Part shown: positions 35,286 to 44,019 of the stretch, piece by piece
Layout: every line of letters starts with the position of its first letter
Numbering within the stretch: position 1 is the first letter of the stretch
Assembly: GCA_963715675.1 (NCBI GenBank)
Contig: OY970265.1
Coordinates: 4,588,001 to 4,652,000, forward strand
Length of the DNA stretch: 64,000 nt
Source: DASVWZ01 sp963715675
GTDB taxonomy: Bacteria > Acidobacteriota > Terriglobia > Terriglobales > Acidobacteriaceae
Direction: 5' to 3'
Notes under the pieces: model-generated
The model's input: only the letters and a program-made list of their open reading frames with translations
What the model was told of the DNA's origin: nothing
The model's database searches: none
Program-made: the position numbers and the translations under genes

Positions 35286-36230
35286 TCATTGAGACTCGTC
35301 GTCACTTTGGGGTTCCGCTTCGGCTTGCTGCGCATGGGCGGGTTTCTCACGAGCTTGCTTATCCCCACCAGAGTACTTCCAGTGCATTTCCTTGTTGGTC
35401 AACAGAGCGGGGTCGAGATTCAACAGGATTGTTTCCGTATCGTAATCCACAAGCATTAGCTTGTCGATGCGGTACTCCACGAGATCACCCTGGCCAACCA
35501 GAACGATGCGCTGGCTGCGCATCTCCTGTTCGACCTTCTTCAGAGCTTCCTGATATGTGGGCGGAGTACAGGCACCGGGAAGCTGCCGGCAGATCTCCAT
35601 GTTCTCGGAATTCATCCATGCGTTGGTCTGCTGCTCCAATTGCTGCCCGACCAACTGGTGGAACCTGGAATACACCCCATCCATGGCGCTTACATTCATC
35701 GCTATGCTCAGGCCGTCAGGAAATTCGACCGGCGAAGCAGCCACGGACGTCACCGTCAACAGGTCCGTACCGGGATATTCCACATGCCCCACTTCAAACC
35801 AGTCGCCCCGATGTTTCAGCAGACAAGCCTGCATGGCGGCCGGGAACGCGGCGCGAAGTTGCGCGTCGGCGTCCTTCTCGAAATTCGCCGTGTCCACCGT
35901 TGACCACTCTTCGGAGGCCACGCGGCTACGCAGGTCGGCATCGCTGATGGTGAGCAGCTTGGCCTCAATCTCCTGTTTCTTCTGCTTGTAGGCTCCGCTG
36001 TAGCCGAGCAGCGCCTCACCGCCCGGTGGATTGAGAAGCCGCGTATATTCCGCATCTTTCGTGAGGATTTTTGGTGAGGGCGGTGGAGCAGGCCGGGCTT
36101 GCTGAACCGGCGGTTGCCCAGCCCCCGACGAATCCGGAGACTTGGTTCCCTGGTTGCTGTTGCACCCGATCGCAGCGAACAAAGCCAGTGCAACCATCCC
36201 AGCCACGAACGGATTGGTTGTGTTTTGCAT
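35286..36230 (-). CDS. Lipoprotein of unknown function
   Basis: Encodes 314 residues. The lipobox is AAIGCNSNQ, with the lipidated Cys at about residue 23, followed by a Pro/Ala-rich tether (PVQQARPAPPPSPK). The globular part has no family I recognise; it contains Cys pairs (ACLLKHRGDWF, CRQLPGACTPP) and ends in an acidic tail (AEAEPQSDDESQ). It is the last gene of a three-gene set with the TM2 protein and a small membrane protein, all on the minus strand. Confidence 0.8.
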   Translation of the reverse strand: MQNTTNPFVAGMVALALFAAIGCNSNQGTKSPDSSGAGQPPVQQARPAPPPSPKILTKDAEYTRLLNPPGGEALLGYSGAYKQKKQEIEAKLLTISDADLRSRVASEEWSTVDTANFEKDADAQLRAAFPAAMQACLLKHRGDWFEVGHVEYPGTDLLTVTSVAASPVEFPDGLSIAMNVSAMDGVYSRFHQLVGQQLEQQTNAWMNSENMEICRQLPGACTPPTYQEALKKVEQEMRSQRIVLVGQGDLVEYRIDKLMLVDYDTETILLNLDPALLTNKEMHWKYSGGDKQAREKPAHAQQAEAEPQSDDESQ

Positions 36231-36281
36231 TCCGCTCCTCCAAGAACTCGTTCATCCGCTAGCCGCTTCCGGCCAGCGACT

Positions 36282-36440
36282 TTACTTCAGAAAACAAAAA
36301 ACCAGCACAATTCCGATGACTAACAGGAGGGGGATCACGACATTTGCACACACGGCCGTGTAGACGAAAAACTTTGCCGCCGGTCTCGTCTTGTCATGCT
36401 CTTTGCGAGTTGCGTCGATCAGTTTTTCGATCTCGTTCAT
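36282..36440 (-). CDS. Small single-helix membrane protein
   Basis: Encodes 52 residues: an amphipathic charged N-terminus (MNEIEKLIDATRKEHDKTRP) followed by a long hydrophobic segment (VVIPLLLVIGIVLVFCFLK). It lies 24 bases downstream of the TM2 gene and 51 bases before the lipoprotein gene, so co-transcription is likely. GGTGAGTG upstream is a weak ribosome site. No family recognised. Confidence 0.68.
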   Translation of the reverse strand: MNEIEKLIDATRKEHDKTRPAAKFFVYTAVCANVVIPLLLVIGIVLVFCFLK

Positions 36441-36464
36441 CGGCACTCACCGCGCAAACTCCGG

Positions 36465-36830
36465 CTACTGCGAGGCACCCGCGGCGACGGCGATTCCCGG
36501 CTCCGAAAAGATCAGGTCCATCTTGTTCAAGATCTGCTGTGAAACCTGTTCGTTGTACTTCTCAGTACGCCGCCTGATCAGGAAGCACTCGATCAGCGCC
36601 ACGCAGACAGGAATAAACGTCCAAACAAACAGCACGTATGCCACACCCCAACCCCACTGGCGAAGATAAAAGCGGTGGGCACCAATGCCTCCCAGCAACA
36701 AGGTCAATATCAGTGCGGTTGAGGGGTTGCGGCTTTGCTTGTCGTACTCCTGTTGAAAGTACAGCTTCTGCTGCGTCGTCAGCTTGTTTCCGTACTGCTC
36801 AAGTTTTTGCTTGTAGGTCGGTTCTGGCAT
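36465..36830 (-). CDS. TM2 domain-containing protein
   Basis: Encodes 121 residues. The TM2 signature is present: LTLLLGGIGAHRFYLRQWGW with the D/H-RFY motif between two hydrophobic segments, the second being VAYVLFVWTFIPVCVALIEC. The N-terminus is a Gln-rich helix (QQKLYFQQEYDKQ). TM2 proteins are small membrane proteins of unclear role. GGGAGG lies upstream of the ATG. Confidence 0.88.
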   Translation of the reverse strand: MPEPTYKQKLEQYGNKLTTQQKLYFQQEYDKQSRNPSTALILTLLLGGIGAHRFYLRQWGWGVAYVLFVWTFIPVCVALIECFLIRRRTEKYNEQVSQQILNKMDLIFSEPGIAVAAGASQ

Positions 36831-36985
36831 TGCGTTCCTCCCGGTGGTCCTAGATCACGCGGCCTCTCGGCATGAGATTCGGTCAACTTATTGTGTGGCC
36901 TGGTTATTGTGGAGTTTAGATAACCAAGGTCACTGGCGAAGACCTCGGTAACAGGATCGCTCGCTGACTTGTGGTAGGAGCATGC

Positions 36986-37045
36986 AAGCAAGGCCAAGCC
37001 GTGCAGTTCGACGTGACCAAAGGCCCGAAGGGCTGGCGAGCTGAG
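36986..37045 (+). pseudogene. Remnant of a cold-shock (CspA-like) protein gene
   Basis: The frame encodes KQGQAVQFDVTKGPKGWRAE, which matches the C-terminal strand pair of CspA-type cold-shock domains (E-G-Q-x-V-x-F-x-V-x-x-G-P-K-G). Nothing upstream encodes the RNP motifs, and downstream the frame continues into unrelated sequence. It is therefore a short fossil. Position: the spacer between the TM2 gene and the propeller array. Confidence 0.55.
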
Positions 37046-37289
37046 ACGTCACCGCTGGCTAAAGCGTGCCAACGGTTTTCAAGGCAAATCGGGAAAGAAT
37101 CGCGGAACCTCTGCCTTCTAACAACCGGCCCCCGCTCCGAGGCTCCCAAGAGACGAGGGCCTGTCCAGCTAGCAGGAGCAGTTGGGGGAGGGAAGTCGCA
37201 CCCGCTAGCCGAAATCCAACTCACTAAAATTATCCGCCCATCGCCAGAGGATGGCAAGCATGCGCCTCGCGTCGCTTTTGGCCAGCACG

Positions 37290-37305
37290 TCACATCGAGA
37301 TGTGA
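37290..37305. promoter_or_regulatory. 16-bp perfect palindrome upstream of propeller 3
   Basis: TCACATCGAGATGTGA is a perfect palindrome. Its neighbourhood (TTGGCCAGCAC before, CCCACTTCGTTGATAT after) recurs at 38887-38902 before the FG-GAP gene, so it is a shared upstream element. Confidence 0.55.
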
Positions 37306-37354
37306 CCCACTTCGTTGATATCGCGCCCCACAGGTGAACTACTAGTTCTGTCCC

Positions 37355-37420
37355 GCCTCCTCGAAGAGAGTCCCCGCGGGGACGCAGCACCCCCCGAGGC
37401 GAATGACCCGAATTCCCGGG
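37355..37420 (+). promoter_or_regulatory. Structured leader element, copy 1
   Basis: GCCTC (37355-37359) pairs with GAGGC (37396-37400); inside is the hairpin GTCCCC/GGGGAC (37370-37383). A second hairpin CCCG-AATTC-CCGGG follows (37407-37420). It lies about 40-100 bases before the propeller 3 start. The same element occurs at 42717-42782 and 45185-45250 and, diverged, at 38948-38997. Confidence 0.65.
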
Positions 37421-37457
37421 AAATCCATCAGATCCGTTCATTTTCAGAAAGGTCGTC

Positions 37458-38603
37458 ATGATAAGAATCCGTATCTTGCTTTGTATTCTATGTGGGTGCT
37501 TCGTATCCGCGGCAGGAGGCCAGCAGCCGGCGGCCAAGGGACAAGACAACTGGAGCGAGTTCCACCGGACCAACATGATGCGCTGGAACCCGTATGAGAA
37601 GGTGCTCAATGTCCATAACGTAGGGGACCTCGGCTTGAAGTGGACCTACACCAACGGCTTCTGGTTGGGTCTCTCACCCGCGGTGGTCAACGGGGTGCTT
37701 TATATCGGCTCGCTTGACAACAGCATGTCCGCGCTGAACGCCAAGACCGGAGCCAAGCTGTGGAGCTATGCCACCGGCAACTCTGTGTATTCCTCGCCCG
37801 CCGTGGTGAATGGGGTGGCATATGTCAGCTCGATGGACAACAGTGTGTACGCGCTGAACGCCAAGACCGGAGCGAAGCTGTGGAGCTATGCCACTGACTC
37901 CTGCGTGGAAAGCTCGCCCGCGGTGGCGAATGGGATGGTTTACGTCGGCTCGATGGACAACAACGTGTACGCGCTGAACGCCAAGACCGGCGCCAAGCTG
38001 TGGAGCTATACCACCGGCGGCCATGTGGAGTCCTCGCCCGCGGTGGCGAATGGGGTGGTGTATGTCGGATCAGATGATAACAACGTGTACGCGCTGAACG
38101 CCAAGACCGGCGCCAAGCTGTGGAGCTATACCACCGGCGGCCAGGTGGAGTCTCCACCCGCGGTGGCGAATGGGGTGGTGTATGTCGGCTCCATGGACGA
38201 CAACGTGTATGCACTCAGCGCCCGCACCGGAGCTCTGCTGTGGAGCTACAACACCAAGAACTGTGGGATGTCCTCATTTGCGGTGGCCAATGGAGTGGTG
38301 TATGTCGGCTCGGCGGACTTCAAGCTGTATGCGCTGAAGGCGAGCACCGGCGCCCTGCTGTGGAGCTACACCACCAACTCCCCGGTGTGGTCCTCACCCG
38401 CGGTAGCGAATGGGGTGGTGTATGTCGGCTCGGACGACCACAACGTGTACGCGCTCAACGCCAAGACCGGCGCCCGGCTGTGGTGCTACGAAACCGGCTC
38501 TGGTGTGGGGATGTCCTCGCCCGCGGTGGCGGGTGGGATGGTGTATATCGGCTCGGTAGACAGCAACGTGTACGCGTTCAGCCTGAAGAAGGCTCGGGAG
38601 TAA
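37458..38603 (+). CDS. Secreted eight-repeat PQQ-like beta-propeller (paralogue 3)
   Basis: Encodes 381 residues. Signal peptide RIRILLCILCGCFVSAAGGQ, then NWSEFHRTNMMRWNPYEKVL and eight repeats. Repeats 2-5 are nearly identical to one another at DNA level (AACGCCAAGACCGGCGCCAA recurs), a sign of recent internal duplication or gene conversion. It ends YAFSLKKARE. It is preceded by the palindrome and the structured leader, so expression control differs from paralogues 1 and 2. Confidence 0.9.
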   Translation: MIRIRILLCILCGCFVSAAGGQQPAAKGQDNWSEFHRTNMMRWNPYEKVLNVHNVGDLGLKWTYTNGFWLGLSPAVVNGVLYIGSLDNSMSALNAKTGAKLWSYATGNSVYSSPAVVNGVAYVSSMDNSVYALNAKTGAKLWSYATDSCVESSPAVANGMVYVGSMDNNVYALNAKTGAKLWSYTTGGHVESSPAVANGVVYVGSDDNNVYALNAKTGAKLWSYTTGGQVESPPAVANGVVYVGSMDDNVYALSARTGALLWSYNTKNCGMSSFAVANGVVYVGSADFKLYALKASTGALLWSYTTNSPVWSSPAVANGVVYVGSDDHNVYALNAKTGARLWCYETGSGVGMSSPAVAGGMVYIGSVDSNVYAFSLKKARE

Positions 38604-38684
38604 CGAGGTCCAGGGGAAACCGGGGCGGCTTCCACGCACCCCGACCTGAAGCTGGATTGTCGACGCAATCCGGGGTCGAAAGCG

Positions 38685-38720
38685 GTCCGGACTTGGTGCG
38701 AACAAGTGCCAGGTCCGGAC
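38685..38720. repeat. REP-like hairpin, copy 1
   Basis: GTCCGGACTTGG (38685-38696) pairs with CCAGGTCCGGAC (38709-38720) with one wobble. About 45 downstream bases (CTTTTCGATC, GAGT, AAGAT) are also shared with the copy at 50063-50096. It lies 82 bp after propeller 3. Confidence 0.65.
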
Positions 38721-38886
38721 AATTCGAACAATCCCATCCTTTTCGATCCCGAGTTGAAATCAGCTAAGATTGTGGCTTTCGGTTGCACTCCTGTCGCGTC
38801 GATGGATTGCTCCGGGCGGACTTCGGGCAGGGCTTGCGGGAAAGATCGCGCAGACTGGCCTCGCGTGGTAGCTCTTGGCCAACACC

Positions 38887-38997
38887 TCACATCGAGCTGT
38901 GACCAACCTCGTTGATATGGCTGCCTTGTGGACGTAGCATTATTGTTGCCTCTCCGAAGAGCAGTCCCTGCCCGTTGAGACGCCCACCCCCTGAGGC
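38887..38997 (+). promoter_or_regulatory. Upstream element and diverged structured leader of the FG-GAP gene
   Basis: TCACATCGAGCTGTGA (38887-38902) matches the palindrome before propeller 3 at 15 of 16 bases. GCCTC (38948-38952) and GAGGC (38993-38997) and the flanking CCGAAGAG and ACGC are retained from the leader, while the inner hairpin is degraded. The gene behind it is not a propeller paralogue. Confidence 0.6.
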
Positions 38998-39040
38998 GCA
39001 GGCCCTAATTCTTCTGGAAACGCGGTTCTTGGAGGGCGTC

Positions 39041-41488
39041 ATGAAATCCGTCCGCTTCGTCTGCTTGCTTGCAATTCTCATCAGCATGTTGGTAGCGGCG
39101 CAGTCCAATCGCGCACCGCTCGTCAATCAGCAGAACGGGCTGCCCGGTGCTCAACAACCGCATCTGGGAGTGTCCCCGAATTTTTCCCAGATGCCGCAAG
39201 GGGCGCCTTTCGCCCGGCGCCGGGCCAAAGCGGGTAGGGTGACTCGGTCCCGCCTAGGCTTCCCGCAGGCGTCGGGGTTAAACTTTGCGAACGCTGTTGC
39301 ATACAACTCCGGTGGGTACGATCCTTGGTCGGTCGCGGTGGCAGACCTGAACGGGGATGGCAAGCCCGACATCGTCGTGGCGAATTCAAGTGGCGGCGGT
39401 GTGGGCATATTGCTAGGCAATGGCGATGGAACCTTCCAGACAGTGGTGACCTACGATTCAGGCGGCTCATTTCCCACTTCGGTGGCGGTGGCAGACCTGA
39501 ACGGGGATGGCAAGCCCGATATCGTGGTGTCAAACTCTGGCGACAACAATGTGGGCGTGCTGTTGGGCAACGGTGACGGAACCTTCCAGACAGCGGTGAC
39601 CTACGATTCAGGCGGATCTTATGCCTGGTCGGTGGCGGTGGCGGACGTGAATGGGGATGGCAAGCCCGATATCGTGGTGTTCAACTTTGCCAGCAATAAT
39701 GTGGGCGTGCTGCTGGGCAAAGGCGATGGTACTTTCCAGACAGTGGTAACTTACGGTTCGGGTGGATACGGCAATTACGGAAGCGGCCAGTTGGTTGCGG
39801 TGGCGGACGTGAACGGGGATGGCAAGCCCGACATCGTCGTGGCGAATAACAGTGGCACTGTGGGCGTGCTGCTAGGCAACGGCGATGGAACCTTCCAGAC
39901 AGCGGTGGCGTTTGGCTCGGGGGGAGGGGGGCCCGCTGCCGTCGCGGTGGCGGACGTAAACGGGGATGGCAAACCCGATATCGTGGTGACCAATCACAAC
40001 AGCAGCACTGTGGGCGTGCTGCTGGGCAACGGCGACGGAACTTTCCAGACAGCGGTGACCTACGACTCGGGCTATGGGGGTGCCCCCTATGGGGTCGCGG
40101 TAGCAGATGTGGATGGGGACGGCAAGCTCGATCTTGTAGTGGCGGACTTTGGCCTGCTCGGACTGCTGGGCATGCTGTTGGGCAACGGCGACGGAACCTT
40201 CCAGACGGCGCTGAGCTACGGCTCGGGCGGGTGGGGGACCGTTGGGGTCGCGATAACGGATGTGAATGGGGATGGCAAGCCCGACATTCTGGTGACGAAC
40301 GCTATTAACAATGGCTCGGTGGGCGTGCTCATCAATACCAGCTTGACGCCGACAGCAACCGCGCTTACCTCTTCGCTGAATCCGTCCAACTTCGGGCAAT
40401 CTGTGACTTTCACTGCTACGGTGACGGTGCAGCGAGGCTTTTACAAGGGTACGCCGACGGGCACAGTCTCGTTCTACGACGGCTCGACATTGCTGGGCAC
40501 GGGGACGCTCAGTGGCGGGGTCGCGACCTATACCACGTCGGCACTCAGCGTCGGTTCTCACTCGATGACGGCGGTTTATGGTGGAGACACAAATTGCTTG
40601 GGGAGCACATCCGGTGTCCTGAAGCAGGTGGTCAACCAGAATAGCACGACAACCAGCCTGACCTCGTCGCTGAATCCGTCGACCTACGGGCAGGCGGTGA
40701 CTTTCACCGCGACAGTCACCGGACAGTACGGAACACCTACGGGCACGGTCTCGTTCTACGACGGCACGACATTGCTGGGCACGGGAACGCTCAACAACGG
40801 AGTGGCGACCTATGCCACGTCATCGCTGAGCGTCGGTTCGCACTCCATGACGGCGGTCTATGGTGGAGACACGAATTTCTTGGGGAGTACGTCTGGCGTG
40901 CTCAAGCAGGTGGTCAATCAGGCCAGCACGACGACCGGCCTGAGTTCGTCACGGAATCCGTCGAGCTACGGGCAGACGGTAACCTTCACGGCGAAGGTCG
41001 CCGGACAGTACGGCGGAACACCGACGGGTACAGTCTCGTTCTACGACGGCACGACATTGCTGGGCACGGGGACGCTAAGCAACGGAGTGGCGACCTATAG
41101 CACGTCATCGCTGAGCGTGGGTACCCACTCCATGACGGCAGTCTACGGTGGGGACACCAACTTTTTGGGCAGCACATCTGGTGTGTTGCAGCAGGTGGTC
41201 AAGAAAGCCGCCACCACAACCACCCTGAGTTCGTCCAAGAACCCGTCGAAGTATGGGCAAACGGTGACCTTCACGGCGACGGTCGCCGGACAGTACGGCG
41301 GAACACCGGGCGGCACGGTCACGTTTAAGAATGGGAATACCGTGTTGGCAAAGGTGAGTTTAAACGGCGGTGTGGCCCAGTACAGCACAAAGAAGCTGAG
41401 GAAGGGCAAACACACGATCGACGCTACATATTCGGGCAACGTTGATTACAAAGGGAGTTCAGCCAGCCTGATCCAGACGGTGAAGTAA
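39041..41488 (+). CDS. Secreted FG-GAP/VCBS repeat protein with four Ig-like domains
   Basis: Encodes 815 residues from the ATG at 39041 (GGAGG nine bases upstream). Signal peptide SVRFVCLLAILISMLVAAQS. Residues about 85-430 hold seven FG-GAP repeats with calcium-binding loops (ADLNGDGKPDIVV, LLGNGDGTFQT); these form an integrin-like propeller. Residues about 430-815 hold four bacterial Ig-like (Big_3-type) domains, each with TPTGTVSFYDGTTLLGTGTL. There is no C-terminal anchor. Function is probably adhesion or matrix binding. The repeats are nearly identical at DNA level. It sits inside the propeller array and shares their upstream region. Confidence 0.9.
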   Translation: MKSVRFVCLLAILISMLVAAQSNRAPLVNQQNGLPGAQQPHLGVSPNFSQMPQGAPFARRRAKAGRVTRSRLGFPQASGLNFANAVAYNSGGYDPWSVAVADLNGDGKPDIVVANSSGGGVGILLGNGDGTFQTVVTYDSGGSFPTSVAVADLNGDGKPDIVVSNSGDNNVGVLLGNGDGTFQTAVTYDSGGSYAWSVAVADVNGDGKPDIVVFNFASNNVGVLLGKGDGTFQTVVTYGSGGYGNYGSGQLVAVADVNGDGKPDIVVANNSGTVGVLLGNGDGTFQTAVAFGSGGGGPAAVAVADVNGDGKPDIVVTNHNSSTVGVLLGNGDGTFQTAVTYDSGYGGAPYGVAVADVDGDGKLDLVVADFGLLGLLGMLLGNGDGTFQTALSYGSGGWGTVGVAITDVNGDGKPDILVTNAINNGSVGVLINTSLTPTATALTSSLNPSNFGQSVTFTATVTVQRGFYKGTPTGTVSFYDGSTLLGTGTLSGGVATYTTSALSVGSHSMTAVYGGDTNCLGSTSGVLKQVVNQNSTTTSLTSSLNPSTYGQAVTFTATVTGQYGTPTGTVSFYDGTTLLGTGTLNNGVATYATSSLSVGSHSMTAVYGGDTNFLGSTSGVLKQVVNQASTTTGLSSSRNPSSYGQTVTFTAKVAGQYGGTPTGTVSFYDGTTLLGTGTLSNGVATYSTSSLSVGTHSMTAVYGGDTNFLGSTSGVLQQVVKKAATTTTLSSSKNPSKYGQTVTFTATVAGQYGGTPGGTVTFKNGNTVLAKVSLNGGVAQYSTKKLRKGKHTIDATYSGNVDYKGSSASLIQTVK

Positions 41489-41530
41489 AGGGGTTGGCTT
41501 CAGACCAGTTCCTTTTTCAGGAGGGTCGTT

Positions 41531-42691
41531 ATGAAACGCATCCGTGTCTTGGTTTTGATTCTCTGTGCGTGCTTTGTATCTGTGGCATGGGGCCAGCAAC
41601 CAGCGGCCAAGGGCCAAAACAACTGGACCGAATTCCACCGGACCAACATGATGCGGTGGAACCCGTATGAGAAGGTGCTCAGCGTCAACAATGTTGGGAG
41701 CCTAGCCTTGAAGTGGAGCCGCATGACTGGCTCTTATTATTCTTCGCCCGCTGTGGCGAATGGAGTGCTGTATATTCTCTCGTGCTGTTCTGCCTCGCGC
41801 GCGTACGCGCTGAATGCCCATACGGGCCGCAAGCTTTGGAGTCACCGCGCCGGCGACGGATCGTACTTGCCCGCTGTGGCCAACGGGATCCTTTATCTCG
41901 GCCCCACCGACGGCAACGTTTACGCGCTGAACACCAAGACCGGTGCCAAGCTGTGGAGCTATTCCACCGGCAGCGGGGGGGGAGATGCTATTACGTCTTC
42001 GCCCACAGTAGCGAATGGGACGGTCTATGTGGGCTCGGACGATGAAAAAGTGTACGCACTGAACGCCAGCACCGGCGCCCTGCTGTGGAGCTACGCCACC
42101 GGCGACTACGTGGATTCCTCGCCCGCCGTGGCGAATGGGGTGGTTTATGTCGGCTCCGGCGACGATAACGTGTACGCACTGAGCGCCCGCACCGGCGCCC
42201 TGCTGTGGAGCTACCCCACCGGCTGGGATGTTTGCTCGCCCGCCGTGGCGAACGGGGTGGTGTATGTGGGCTCCGGCTATTACGGTAATGACAACTATTT
42301 GTACGCACTGAACGCCAGCACCGGCGCCCTGCTCTGGAGCTACCCCACCGGCGGCTATGCGTATTCCTCGCCCGCCGTGGCGAACGGGGTGGTGTATGTG
42401 GGCTCCTTCGGGGGCACTCTGTACGCGCTGGACGCCGCCACTGGCGCCCTGCTATGGAGCTATCCCACTGGCGGCTCATATATGTATTCGTCGCCCGCCG
42501 TGGCGAATGGGGTAGTGTATTACGGCTCGGGTGAGCTCTATGCACTGAACGCCAGCACCGGCGCCCTGCTATGGAGCTATGCGACAGGCGGCGAAGAATT
42601 CTCCTCGCCGGTGGTGACCAATGGGATGGTCTATGTCGGATCGGACAACGGCAAGCTCTACGCCTTCGGCCTGAAGAAGGGTCGGAAGTGA
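41531..42691 (+). CDS. Secreted eight-repeat PQQ-like beta-propeller (paralogue 4)
   Basis: Encodes 386 residues. Signal peptide RVLVLILCACFVSVAWGQQ, then NWTEFHRTNMMRWNPYEKVL and eight repeats; repeat 1 carries an unusual Cys pair (LSCCSASRAYAL), also seen in paralogue 6. It ends YAFGLKKGRK. It starts 42 bases after the FG-GAP stop with AGGAGGG before its ATG and has no leader of its own, so it probably depends on the FG-GAP transcript. Confidence 0.9.
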   Translation: MKRIRVLVLILCACFVSVAWGQQPAAKGQNNWTEFHRTNMMRWNPYEKVLSVNNVGSLALKWSRMTGSYYSSPAVANGVLYILSCCSASRAYALNAHTGRKLWSHRAGDGSYLPAVANGILYLGPTDGNVYALNTKTGAKLWSYSTGSGGGDAITSSPTVANGTVYVGSDDEKVYALNASTGALLWSYATGDYVDSSPAVANGVVYVGSGDDNVYALSARTGALLWSYPTGWDVCSPAVANGVVYVGSGYYGNDNYLYALNASTGALLWSYPTGGYAYSSPAVANGVVYVGSFGGTLYALDAATGALLWSYPTGGSYMYSSPAVANGVVYYGSGELYALNASTGALLWSYATGGEEFSSPVVTNGMVYVGSDNGKLYAFGLKKGRK

Positions 42692-42716
42692 CGTTCGTGC
42701 AGCATTATTAGCTCTC

Positions 42717-42782
42717 GCCTCCCCGAGGAGAGTCCCCACCGGGACGCAGCACCCCCCGAGGCGAATGACCTGAGCTCTCGGG
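42717..42782 (+). promoter_or_regulatory. Structured leader element, copy 2
   Basis: GCCTC (42717-42721) and GAGGC (42758-42762) enclose GTCCC-CACC-GGGAC (42732-42745), followed by a CCTGAGCTCTCGGG hairpin ending at 42782. It lies 42 bases before the start of propeller 5 and is nearly identical to the copy at 45185-45250. Confidence 0.65.
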
Positions 42783-42823
42783 AAATGTATTTCGTCAGAC
42801 AAATTTATCTTCTGGAGGCAGTC

Positions 42824-43969
42824 ATGAAACGCATCAGCATCTTGGTTTGGGCTCTCTGTGCGTGCTTGGTATCCGGGGCATGGGCCCAGCAGCCAACGGG
42901 CAAGTGCGTCAACAACTGGAGCGAGTTCCACCGGACTAACATGGTGCGCTGGAACCCGTGTGAGAAGGTGCTGAACGTCCACAATGTTGGGCGCCTTCAC
43001 CGGAAATGGAGCTACCGCACCCGCAACCCGGAGCCTTCCTCGCCCACAGTGGCGAATGGGGTGGTTTATATCGGCTCCTACGACGGTAACGTGTACGCGC
43101 TGAAGGCCAGCACCGGCGCCCGCCTGTGGAGTTACGGTACCGGCGGTGGATATTCCGCGCCCGCAGTAGCGAACGGTGTGGTTTATGTCGGCTCCTCCTA
43201 CCCTCACACCAATGTGTACGCGCTGAACGCCATCACCGGCACCCTGCTGTGGACCTATACCACCGCAGGCGACGTGTTCTCCTCGCCCGCAGTGGCGAAT
43301 GGCGTGATTTATGTCGGCTCGTACGACAACAACGTGTACGCGCTAAACGCCACCACAGGGGCCAAGCTGTGGAGCTATGCCACCGGTGATGTTGTGTGGT
43401 CCTCGCCCGCAGTGGCGAACGGAGTGGTCTATGTCGGCTCGTACGACAACAACGTCTACGCGCTCGACGCCAACACCGGCGCCCTGCTGTGGAGCTATCC
43501 CACTGCGTGGAAAGTGTACTCCTCGCCCGCAGTGGCGAATGGGATAGTTTATGTTGGCTCGGCAGATGGCAACGTGTACGCGCTCGACGCGAGCACCGGT
43601 GCCCTGCTGTGGACCTATACCACTGCAGGCGAAGTGTTGTCCTCGCCTGCAGTGGCGAATGGCGTGACTTATGTCGGTTCGTGGGACGGCAATGTCTATG
43701 CGCTGAACGCCAGCACCGGCGCCAAGCTGTGGAGCTACACAAGCGGCAACTGGGTGTGGTCCTCGCCCGCAGTGGCGAACGGAGTGGTCTATGTCGGCTC
43801 GTACGACAACAACGTCTACGCGCTAAACGCCAGCACCGGCGCCAAGCTGTGGAGCTACGCAACCGGCGACGCTGTGCATTCTTCGCCCGCCGTGGCGAAT
43901 GGGGTGGTTTATGCCGGCTCGTGGAACGGCAAGATTTTTGCTTTCGGTTTGAGGAAGGGTCGGAAGTAA
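42824..43969 (+). CDS. Secreted eight-repeat PQQ-like beta-propeller (paralogue 5)
   Basis: Encodes 381 residues from the ATG at 42824, preceded by CTGGAGG; the frame opens earlier at 42785 inside the leader. Signal peptide SILVWALCACLVSGAWAQQ, then NWSEFHRTNMVRWNPCEKVL and eight repeats. Repeats 3, 4 and 7 are almost identical (VGSYDNNVYAL). It ends FAFGLRKGRK. The upstream sequence CGTCAGACAAATTTATCTTC is shared with paralogues 6 and 7. Confidence 0.9.
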   Translation: MKRISILVWALCACLVSGAWAQQPTGKCVNNWSEFHRTNMVRWNPCEKVLNVHNVGRLHRKWSYRTRNPEPSSPTVANGVVYIGSYDGNVYALKASTGARLWSYGTGGGYSAPAVANGVVYVGSSYPHTNVYALNAITGTLLWTYTTAGDVFSSPAVANGVIYVGSYDNNVYALNATTGAKLWSYATGDVVWSSPAVANGVVYVGSYDNNVYALDANTGALLWSYPTAWKVYSSPAVANGIVYVGSADGNVYALDASTGALLWTYTTAGEVLSSPAVANGVTYVGSWDGNVYALNASTGAKLWSYTSGNWVWSSPAVANGVVYVGSYDNNVYALNASTGAKLWSYATGDAVHSSPAVANGVVYAGSWNGKIFAFGLRKGRK

Positions 43970-44019
43970 CGTTCTTGCAGCATCGTTCCGTCAGACAAAT
44001 TTATCTTCAGGAGGTCGTC

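Noticed and set aside
37290..37305. CRP/FNR binding site
   Set aside because: The half sites are everted (TCACA-N6-TGTGA rather than TGTGA-N6-TCACA).
37355..37420. c-di-GMP-I (GEMM) riboswitch
   Set aside because: Only GGGACGCA resembles the consensus; the conserved GCAAACC and tetraloop-receptor parts are missing, so I left it as an unassigned leader element.
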